A program made the translations under genes and the position numbers. From Anaerolineales bacterium (lineage in GTDB: Bacteria > Chloroflexota > Anaerolineae > Anaerolineales > Villigracilaceae): a DNA stretch of 5,297 nucleotides. Positions within the stretch are counted from its first letter, which is position 1; each line of letters opens with the position of its first letter. Shown piece after piece: positions 1 through 4,805 of the stretch. The stretch spans positions 1-5,297 of the forward strand of contig JANWWB010000154.1 of NCBI GenBank assembly GCA_025056515.1, in the 5' to 3' direction. The notes under the pieces are model-generated. The model was not told the DNA's origin. It saw nothing but the letters and a program-made list of their open reading frames with translations, and ran no database searches.

Positions 1-1
1 G

Positions 2-634
2 GGTCAACGCTTGGCGATGTTCTTGGGTGTACCGTTCTCCCTGGCGTTGATGCTCACTTGCTTGCAGGGGGTGACTGGAAATGCCTTTCTGGCGTTGTTG
101 TTTCCGTGGCGACTTTCGACTTGGTTGGTCCCGGTTGGAACGGCGCTCTTAGCAGGATGGGCGGCGCGCCGGCTGTCGGAAAGCCATCTCTTGTCACAAC
201 GCACTTTGCTTGCTGGTTCGCTAGGTGTTATCGTTGTCCTTGTCGCTTTGGGAGGGGTGCGTATGGCCTTGGATTGGGACTGCCCTCAGCGTTCTCCTGC
301 TTGGCCGATGCAGCAATTTGTCGCCCGGGTGCGTCAGCCTGGCCAGGTCTATCTGATTCCGCCTAAAATGTACGATTTTCGCCTCCATACTGGCGCGCCG
401 GTCTATGGCGATTTTTATGCAATCCCGTATCGAGATGAAGATGTTATCGAGTGGTATAGTCGTTTTCTGAATGCTCGCCGTTTTTATGACACAGCAGATT
501 GTGTTTGGTTGCAAGAGTTAATCGTCCAGGGGGTCACACATGTCGTTCTACCCTCTGAGTTTTCAACCCTCTGCCCGGACTTGGAGCGGTTGTATCAAGA
601 CGGCCATTATGGAGTATTTGCCGTCAAACGCTAG
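2..634 (+). CDS. C-terminal part of multi-pass membrane protein, DUF6798-like (partial, 5' end outside window)
   Basis: The frame is open to the left window edge (first whole codon at base 2) and ends with TAG. A TTG at base 11 is a possible start, but the protein opens in the middle of a hydrophobic helix with no ribosome site before it, so I read it as a truncated larger protein. Of about 210 residues seen, roughly 5-24, 38-54 and 68-86 are membrane segments. The PWRLS and LVP residues sit between the first two. From about residue 95 a soluble tail follows, presumably extracytoplasmic, with RSPAWPMQQFV, a YLIPP strand, FRLHTGAPVYGDF, a PYRDEDVIEWYSRF stretch, and a final GVTHVVLP...HYGVFAVKR strand pair. 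This layout resembles large polytopic envelope proteins of the DUF6798 or glycosyltransferase-like kind, often in polysaccharide or lipid metabolism. The family name is from memory and no catalytic residues are visible. It converges with the next gene, 36 nt away. Confidence 0.75.
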   Translation, partial: GQRLAMFLGVPFSLALMLTCLQGVTGNAFLALLFPWRLSTWLVPVGTALLAGWAARRLSESHLLSQRTLLAGSLGVIVVLVALGGVRMALDWDCPQRSPAWPMQQFVARVRQPGQVYLIPPKMYDFRLHTGAPVYGDFYAIPYRDEDVIEWYSRFLNARRFYDTADCVWLQELIVQGVTHVVLPSEFSTLCPDLERLYQDGHYGVFAVKR

Positions 635-647
635 CCGGTTTGACCAC

Positions 648-672
648 AGGTCCGAATTCTTACTCGGGACCT
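648..672. terminator. Small hairpin between convergent genes, possible bidirectional terminator
   Basis: AGGTCC (648-653) pairs with GGACCT (667-672), extended by GA/TC with one bulged G, around an AT-rich loop. It lies between the stop codons of two convergent genes and its right arm overlaps the minus-strand stop codon. There is no clear T-run on either side, so it would be a weak or factor-assisted terminator at best. Confidence 0.35.
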
Positions 673-1438
673 ATGGTTGTTCGAAGATCAGCAAATAGCC
701 TCCGGGATAGGTCGAGCCGTCTTGGGCGGTACAAGAAGGTAAGGCCAGCATTGCGCTCTCTCCTCCTTCACCTGCTTGGATATAATAAGTGACCCCGGCT
801 TGCAAGAGGAGATCGGCATACCCCAACCCGCGTTCGGGCTTTAGGCCGGTCACCAGGCGCTGTTCTCCGATGGCACTGCGGACCAGGATGGGAACGCCCG
901 GCAATGGCTGTCCGGCAGCGTTTCGTGTTTCGATTTGCGTAAGTCCGGCCGGAAGTGTTGGTTCGCAAACGAGCGCTTGGACGACCAGACGAAACGTGGT
1001 CAGTGTCGGAAGCGGAGATGGTGTAGGGGAGGAGGTCAGAGTCTCTGGGGTAGGCGGCTGTTGGAGCGCTTCGGCCAAGGCGGCCAGCAAGAACACCTCG
1101 CGTGCCGATTGGCCGCCCTCAGCGGCGCGGCGCGATTGATCGAGCAGTGCCTGTATCGGGTCCGGGTCTTGGAGCAGGGCCAGTCGGACGCGAGCGCGTC
1201 CCAAGTCGCCGGTGGCTGCGTAGGCAGAAGCGATGAGGAGGCGGTACCGGTCACGATAATCGGTGCGCAGGGCGGCAGGGGTGGAATCGACCTGAGCGCG
1301 TGGCGCCAGGACCCAGGCAACCCATAACCCGCATGCAAAGCCGAGGAGCAGACCTAGCCAGGGTTCCAAACGTAGAGAGAGAAGACGGCTGCGGTCGGGT
1401 GTGGTGGTGAAGTAACGTTGTCGAGGGTCCTGCTTCAT
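671..1438 (-). CDS. Single-pass membrane protein with Pro/Thr linker and beta-rich extracytoplasmic domain, unknown function
   Basis: A 255-residue protein of unknown function. Residues 1-26 are basic and probably cytoplasmic. Residues 27-45 form a hydrophobic anchor, and the rest should lie outside. Residues 46-90 carry the segment VD..P..LR.DYR.RYRLLIASAYA...DL..AR..L.LL, which predicts a TPR-like helical pair. A further helix runs to about 127. A Pro/Thr/Ser linker (128-148) leads to a beta-rich domain (149-255) with G.PLPGVPILVR, GLGYADLLLQAGVTYYIQAGEGGE and GGYLLIF, reminiscent of carboxypeptidase-regulatory or SpaA-like Ig folds. Cys158 and Cys236 are the only cysteines in that domain and could form a disulfide. 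The start is well supported: GGAGG lies 6 nt upstream (1445-1449), and ATG overlaps the TGA of the preceding gene (ATGA), so translation is probably coupled. Its N-terminal 90 residues are homologous to that neighbour. Confidence 0.8.
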   Translation of the reverse strand: MKQDPRQRYFTTTPDRSRLLSLRLEPWLGLLLGFACGLWVAWVLAPRAQVDSTPAALRTDYRDRYRLLIASAYAATGDLGRARVRLALLQDPDPIQALLDQSRRAAEGGQSAREVFLLAALAEALQQPPTPETLTSSPTPSPLPTLTTFRLVVQALVCEPTLPAGLTQIETRNAAGQPLPGVPILVRSAIGEQRLVTGLKPERGLGYADLLLQAGVTYYIQAGEGGESAMLALPSCTAQDGSTYPGGYLLIFEQP

Positions 1439-1782
1439 GGCAAACCTCCGGAGTGGACCCGCAGCGACCCGACCAGAGCTTCGAGCAGGAGCAAATCGCG
1501 TGGGTCGTAACCAACGCTGCGGGCGTACTCGAGCGCCTGGGCAGCGATTTCGGCAGGGGGGGTTTGAGGGGCCAGCAAGCTCAACAGGCCTGCTGCTGCT
1601 TGCAGGTTGTGCTCCACGGCATAGATTTCTGCGATCATCAGAACGTAATCGGCGCGATAATCGGCGCGCAAGAAGTCCGGACTGATATCCACATAGCGTA
1701 CCGGGTCAATGACCCAGCCATAGAGCAAGCCCAGGCTTAACCCCAAAGCTAGGAACAGCAAGAACTTTAGACTGCGCTGCAT
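1435..1782 (-). CDS. Small single-pass membrane protein, paralogue of the downstream gene, unknown function
   Basis: I choose the ATG at 1782 (115 residues). The frame stays open to 2037, but that extension runs straight through the SRP RNA gene and its promoter and reads as low-quality Arg/Pro/Gly-rich peptide. An in-frame GTG at 1800 (six residues longer) is an alternative. Neither start has a convincing Shine-Dalgarno. Residues 7-25 are a membrane anchor. Then comes WVIDP...VDISPDFLRADYRADYVLMIAEIYAVEHNLQAAAGLLSLL (23-70), which aligns almost without gaps to residues 42-89 of the downstream protein, including LR.DYR and IA..YA. A second helical stretch follows to the C-terminus, giving a likely extracytoplasmic helical hairpin domain. 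It ends with GGLP inside the ribosome site of the next gene and overlaps it by 4 nt. The pair probably forms one operon and may form a complex, which is inference. Confidence 0.75.
   Translation of the reverse strand: MQRSLKFLLFLALGLSLGLLYGWVIDPVRYVDISPDFLRADYRADYVLMIAEIYAVEHNLQAAAGLLSLLAPQTPPAEIAAQALEYARSVGYDPRDLLLLEALVGSLRVHSGGLP
1445..1449 (-). promoter_or_regulatory. Shine-Dalgarno of the downstream membrane-protein gene
   Basis: GGAGG on the minus strand sits inside the last codons of the upstream paralogue, 6 nt before the ATG at 1438. It fixes that start and supports translational coupling across the ATGA overlap. Confidence 0.75.
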
Positions 1783-1818
1783 ATATGGGTATTTTGCCAC
1801 AGGCAGGAGAGAAAAACA
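1783..1818 (-). promoter_or_regulatory. Possible weak promoter giving a near-leaderless transcript for the small membrane-protein gene
   Basis: Reading the minus strand, TTGTTT, a 17-nt spacer and CAAAAT are followed by a predicted transcription start about 2-3 nt before the ATG at 1782. This would explain why no ribosome site is seen. The -35-like element overlaps the U-run behind the SRP RNA. The match to consensus is moderate, and read-through from the ffs promoter is an equally good explanation. Confidence 0.25.
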
Positions 1819-1827
1819 ATATCCGGG
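1811..1827 (-). terminator. Probable 3' terminator of the SRP RNA gene
   Basis: The 3' strand of the closing helix of the SRP RNA (CCCGGAU) is followed on the minus strand by AUUGUUUUUC. A GC-rich helix with a U-run is the usual intrinsic termination layout, although the U-run is short and offset by a few bases. Confidence 0.5.
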
Positions 1828-1925
1828 CAGGCAACCCGGCGGCACCCGAAGTCTCTTCCTTACCGCTGCTTCCTCTCGGACCTGACGGGGTTCGGAAGCC
1901 TCCGCCGCGCCGGACCCACCCGGAC
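1821..1925 (-). ncRNA. ffs: Signal recognition particle RNA, small bacterial (4.5S) type
   Basis: The minus strand carries the near-invariant SRP domain IV apex: GUCAGGUCC, a GAGA tetraloop (1874-1877) and GGAAGCAGC. This differs from the E. coli apex only within the tetraloop (GGAA there). The conserved asymmetric/symmetric internal-loop bases UCAGG and AGCAG, which bind the Ffh M domain, are present. The ends pair: GUCCGGG at 1925-1919 with CCCGGAU at 1827-1821, and the helix continues with UGGG opposite CCUG. The expected length is about 105 nt, the short form without an Alu domain. The RNA binds Ffh and FtsY to target nascent membrane and secreted proteins to the translocon. The exact ends are inferred from pairing and promoter spacing. 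The frame read through this stretch on the same strand is spurious. Confidence 0.93.
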
Positions 1926-1932
1926 GGCGCAT

Positions 1933-1961
1933 AGGATACCCGATGTGGACGGGAATGTCAA
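1933..1961 (-). promoter_or_regulatory. Sigma70-type promoter of the SRP RNA gene
   Basis: On the minus strand a perfect -35 TTGACA (1961-1956), exactly 17 nt of spacer, and a -10 TATCCT (1938-1933). The predicted start at about 1928-1925 matches the 5' end of the RNA deduced from helix pairing. A near-consensus core promoter is what an abundant housekeeping RNA needs. Confidence 0.85.
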
Positions 1962-2012
1962 CCGTTTTTTGGCCCCCAGCCAGAGCTTTCTTAAAGTCGA
2001 TCTTTCCTGTTT

Positions 2013-2136
2013 GTGTCATTGCGAGACGGCGTTCCAACCGCAGGGAGGTTGATCAAAGCGATCTCCAGGCAAGATTGGGGGATTGCTTCAGGTTTCGATA
2101 CGCCCCTAGCGGGCTACTCAACCCTCGCAATCACAT
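2013..2136. repeat. Degenerate palindromic intergenic repeat (GTCATTGCGAG family type)
   Basis: The ends form an imperfect inverted repeat: GTCATTGCGAG (2015-2025) and CTCGCAATCAC (2124-2134), 10 of 11 complementary. Inside is a second imperfect inverted repeat, AAGCGATCTCC (2056-2066) against GGGGATTGCTT (2078-2088), 9 of 11. The combination of GTCATTGCGAG ends with a GCGATCTCC/GGATTGCTTC core is one I know from dispersed non-coding repeats in many bacterial genomes. No protein gene is inside. It sits between the ffs promoter and the end of the exonuclease gene. Whether it is multi-copy in this genome cannot be seen from one copy. Confidence 0.6.
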
Positions 2137-2160
2137 GCCGGACAAAACTTCAAGAAAGCC

Positions 2161-2185
2161 CCGCGCCCCTAGCAGGTTTGCGCAG
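2161..2185 (-). terminator. Possible weak terminator after exonuclease III gene
   Basis: Five nt past the stop codon, CTGCGC pairs with GCGCGG (one G-U), with an inner CCT/AGG mini-stem. A T-rich but interrupted stretch (CTTTCTTGAAGTTTTG) follows. The position is right for termination, but the U-run is poor and spaced from the stem. Confidence 0.3.
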
Positions 2186-2189
2186 GTGC

Positions 2190-2963
2190 TCATACCTCCA
2201 GCACCAGGCTGATCGGACAGTGGTCTGAACCGATCACATCATCATGAATGTCGGCAGCACGGATACAGTCTTTCAAGTCGGGCGAAACCATAAAGTAGTC
2301 AATTCGCCATCCAACGTTGCGCTCGCGTGCGCGAGTAACCATGTCCCACCATGTGTATTTCACTGTGTCAGGATGCAAGAGACGGAAGGTATCAATCAGA
2401 CCGGCGCTAAAGAACTCACCCAATCCTTGGCGTTCTTCGGGTAGAAAGCCGCTGGTGTTGCTGTTTTCTTTGGGACGTGCTAGGTCGATTTCAGCATAAG
2501 CGGTGTTGAAATCGCCTGCAACGACAAGCGGACGACCAACGCGCATGTATTCCCGGGCTACCTCTAGAAATTTTTTGTAGAAAGCCAGTTTGTGAGCCAC
2601 CCACTGCGGACCGCGTCCGCCGTTAGGAAAATAGATGTTGAAAAAGACGAACGGCTCAAACTCATGGATGAGAACGCGTCCCTCGTGATCAAAGCGAGGA
2701 TCACCAAGACCTTCTCGGATTTGAAGCGCAGAGCGACGGGTGTACGTCCCTACGCCGCTATAGCCTTTGCGCTCGGCGGCACTCCAGGCAGATTGATAAC
2801 CGGGTGGTTGAAGCAACGTAGCGGAGAGTTGAGATGGATGCGCCTTGGTCTCTTGCACAGCGACTACATCTGCATCGCTGGAAGCAAGCCAGTCAAGGAA
2901 GCCCTTCTTTTCAGCGGCGCGAATGCCGTTCACGTTCCAAGAAATTAGTTTCCACAAAGCCAT
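2190..2963 (-). CDS. xthA: Exodeoxyribonuclease III / AP endonuclease (ExoIII/Xth type)
   Basis: A 257-residue protein, full length for the ExoIII branch of the endonuclease/exonuclease/phosphatase superfamily. It cuts DNA at abasic sites and removes 3'-blocking groups and 3' nucleotides in base excision repair, in the cytoplasm, using Mg2+. All family motifs are present and in order: SWNVNGIR (Asn10), QETK (Glu38, metal), NIYFPNGG (Tyr111), GDFNTAYAEIDLARP (Asp151, Asn153), the LPEER segment, WWDM, NVGWRIDYFMVS (Asp222) and GSDHCPI (Asp247-His248, catalytic pair). The ATG at 2963 is preceded by AAGGAG with 5-nt spacing, and the next residues match the usual N-terminus. The gene is separated from yhhN by 240 nt and so probably has its own promoter, though I could not identify one. 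The symbol xthA versus exoA is a naming choice; the function is firm. Confidence 0.96.
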   Translation of the reverse strand: MALWKLISWNVNGIRAAEKKGFLDWLASSDADVVAVQETKAHPSQLSATLLQPPGYQSAWSAAERKGYSGVGTYTRRSALQIREGLGDPRFDHEGRVLIHEFEPFVFFNIYFPNGGRGPQWVAHKLAFYKKFLEVAREYMRVGRPLVVAGDFNTAYAEIDLARPKENSNTSGFLPEERQGLGEFFSAGLIDTFRLLHPDTVKYTWWDMVTRARERNVGWRIDYFMVSPDLKDCIRAADIHDDVIGSDHCPISLVLEV

Positions 2964-2968
2964 GTTGT

Positions 2969-2974
2969 CTCCTT
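2969..2974 (-). promoter_or_regulatory. Shine-Dalgarno of exonuclease III gene
   Basis: AAGGAG on the minus strand, 5 nt before the ATG at 2963. It decides the start of the exonuclease III reading frame. Confidence 0.75.
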
Positions 2975-3203
2975 GTCAAGAGAATCCGCTGAGGACGTAG
3001 ATGAAGTAGATAGGATGAAAGTGGTGTTGATGTTAGATGAACCTGAGGCGCATCTTGCTAGTCCAGACTGTCAAGAAGATGTGCACAAGAGACATCCTTG
3101 GCTACCATGAACAAGCAGGGCTGTGCAGCGCGCAGGAGAGGACACGGGAAAAGATCAGTATGGGTTGAAGCAATCATCAAGCGTTTGGATGGTCAATCGA
3201 TAT

Positions 3204-3875
3204 TTATCGTGCAAATTGCAAAACTGCTGCCAGTGCTAGCGCCGTTTGCCCTAGATGATAGGTCATGATATTCCAAAGGCGGCCATGACGCACAGGAGCG
3301 ACAAATTTGTTCCATGCCAAGATGATGTCCGAGATATAGAATAGGAGGGCTCCCACAAAGGCTAACAGAGAGGCAGATACACTCCATTCCGGGCGAAAGA
3401 AAGTCAGTAGCGCTGAAAGTAGCATAAAGGTGATAACTGCGCCGTAAAGCACAACCGGCGCGGTCAAGCGTTCCAGTCCCTGGACTCGCAACCCGATTAA
3501 AATCCGTTGCAGGATACGCCCGGCGCTAAACGCCAAGGTAAGGGCAATCACCGAGGACCAGCACGGGTCGACTTGGGGGATAGGCAAGTTGAAGCCAACG
3601 ATGTACGCTAGATGGGCTAGGAGGAAGGCAGCTAACCCAGCCAGAAACCATCGGTCTGTCAGCATCAAGAAGATATCTCCCAGCAAGGAAAGCAGGAATC
3701 CCAGCCCGAACGAGATAAGCGGTCCGTTGGCTAATTTCCCCTCTAGGACGAATATAGCCAACAAGAGAGCTAAGGTCATCGGTTTGGCAAAGTATTCGAT
3801 TTTCCGCCAGCCTCGCCCAACGGCAATCCAATCTAGAGCGGCCATTCCTAGCACAACGAGCCAGATAGGGTTCAT
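3204..3875 (-). CDS. YhhN/TMEM86 family membrane protein, lysoplasmalogenase-like
   Basis: A 223-residue, strongly hydrophobic protein with about seven to eight predicted membrane helices. YhhN-family landmarks are visible: YFAKP (28-32), SLLGDIFLML (63-72) with Asp67, FLAGLAAFLLAHLAYIVGF (77-95) with His88, then GALLFYISDIILAWNKF (175-191) with Asp183, and the late YHLGQTALALA helix. Animal members (TMEM86B) hydrolyse the vinyl-ether bond of lysoplasmalogens. Some bacterial homologues share this activity, but the substrate here is not shown. The two conserved aspartates in the membrane are the likely active-site residues. The ATG at 3875 follows GGAGG at 3885-3889, which lies in the last codons of era. 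Era's stop codon is only 6 nt before this start, so the genes are probably coupled. I leave the gene symbol empty because bacterial naming is not settled. Confidence 0.85.
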   Translation of the reverse strand: MNPIWLVVLGMAALDWIAVGRGWRKIEYFAKPMTLALLLAIFVLEGKLANGPLISFGLGFLLSLLGDIFLMLTDRWFLAGLAAFLLAHLAYIVGFNLPIPQVDPCWSSVIALTLAFSAGRILQRILIGLRVQGLERLTAPVVLYGAVITFMLLSALLTFFRPEWSVSASLLAFVGALLFYISDIILAWNKFVAPVRHGRLWNIMTYHLGQTALALAAVLQFAR

Positions 3876-3881
3876 GTTCCG

Positions 3882-4787
3882 TTACCTCCGTTTGAGTTTG
3901 TAGCCAAAGCGTCGCAGGATGTCTTCTCGTTCACGCCAGTTCTTTTCCACCTTGACGCGCAGTTCGAGATAGACTTTGCGTCCACTCATCGCTTCGATTT
4001 CCTGACGAGCATGTATGCCGATTTTTTTGAGCATCTGCCCATCTTGTCCGATGACGATCGCTTTTTGCGATTCTCGCTCAACGAACAGGGTGGCTCGAAT
4101 GTATGCCAGACTATCGCTTCGCTCTTTGAACTCGTCAATGCGGACGGCGATGGCATGCGGCACTTCATCGCGCAACAACAGGAGGGCCGCTTCGCGAATC
4201 AGGTCAGCGGCGATTTCGCGCTCATAGAGATCGGTCAGTTGATCTTCAGGGTATTGTGGTGGTGCGATAGGCAGACGTTCTGCTAAGGCTTGGAGCAATC
4301 TATCCAAGCCCTGGCCGGAGACCGCAGAAAAGGCCAGGAGCGGCGCCTCAGGTAGAAGAGATCGGTAGAGTGTCTGGCGCGCTTCGAGATCTTCTCCAGA
4401 AACTAGGTCAATTTTGTTCAGACCAATCAGATAGGAAGGAGGGTGCTTGAGATGACCTAAAAGGGCCGCTACGCGTCGGTCTTCGTCATCAGGCGGCTGG
4501 CTGGCATCAACAAGAAATAGGACAACATCCACTTCTTCCAAAGCTTCCTCGGCTTCTTGGTTGAGAAATTCCCCAAGCTTGTGCAACGGTTTATGGATAC
4601 CAGGGGTGTCCACGAAAATCAGCTGAGCCTTTTCGGTCGTCAGAATGCCAAGTTGACGACGCCGAGTCGTTTGCGGACGGGGCGAGACGGCGGCAATCTT
4701 GTGCCCAAGCAAGACGTTCATCAGGGTAGATTTGCCTACGTTTGGCTTTCCTAAGATGGTGATGAAACCGGAACGAAAGTCTGTCAT
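3882..4787 (-). CDS. era: GTPase Era, ribosome assembly factor
   Basis: A 301-residue protein, normal Era length. Era binds 16S rRNA near its 3' end and helps mature the 30S subunit, at the ribosome or inner membrane. The GTPase domain shows G1 GKPNVGKS (13-20), G2 in PQTTR (38-42), G3 DTPG (60-63) with the Era-type following IHKP, G4 NKID (124-127) and G5 FSAVSG (153-158). The C-terminal KH domain starts near 190 with REIAADLIREAALLLLRDEVPHAIAVRID and carries the RNA-binding GxxG loop as IGQDGQ (246-251, G247 and G250), then the typical VYLELRVKVEKNWRE and a final GYKLKRR. The ATG at 4787 gives the standard N-terminus, although its ribosome site (GAGAAG, 3 nt away) is weak. Its start is 18 nt after the upstream regulator's stop, suggesting one transcript and coupling. 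Confidence 0.97.
   Translation of the reverse strand: MTDFRSGFITILGKPNVGKSTLMNVLLGHKIAAVSPRPQTTRRRQLGILTTEKAQLIFVDTPGIHKPLHKLGEFLNQEAEEALEEVDVVLFLVDASQPPDDEDRRVAALLGHLKHPPSYLIGLNKIDLVSGEDLEARQTLYRSLLPEAPLLAFSAVSGQGLDRLLQALAERLPIAPPQYPEDQLTDLYEREIAADLIREAALLLLRDEVPHAIAVRIDEFKERSDSLAYIRATLFVERESQKAIVIGQDGQMLKKIGIHARQEIEAMSGRKVYLELRVKVEKNWREREDILRRFGYKLKRR
3885..3889 (-). promoter_or_regulatory. Shine-Dalgarno of the yhhN-type gene, inside the end of era
   Basis: GGAGG on the minus strand is formed by the last two Arg codons of era and touches its TAA stop. It is 9 nt before the ATG at 3875, which fixes that start and suggests re-initiation by ribosomes finishing era. Confidence 0.75.
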
Positions 4788-4805
4788 AATCTTCTCGGAC
4801 GACGG

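Noticed and set aside
1783..2037. N-terminal extension of the small membrane protein to a start at 2037
   Set aside because: It runs through the SRP RNA and its promoter, lacks a ribosome site, and reads as Arg/Pro/Gly-rich peptide before a clean membrane anchor starting at Met 1782.
2964..2979. Second TTGACA at 2974-2979 (minus strand)
   Set aside because: It overlaps the ribosome site of exonuclease III and a transcript from it would begin inside the coding region.
3046..3074. TTGACA at 3069-3074 (minus strand) as a promoter of exonuclease III
   Set aside because: At 15-19 nt downstream there is only GC-rich sequence with no -10-like hexamer.
3180..3203. Hairpin after yhhN as a terminator (CATC/GATG around 3181-3195)
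   Set aside because: Only about four base pairs form and no T-run follows.
3589..4754. Plus-strand open frames antisense to yhhN and era
   Set aside because: They lie opposite strongly conserved genes, show no recognisable motifs or ribosome sites, and are compositional shadows.
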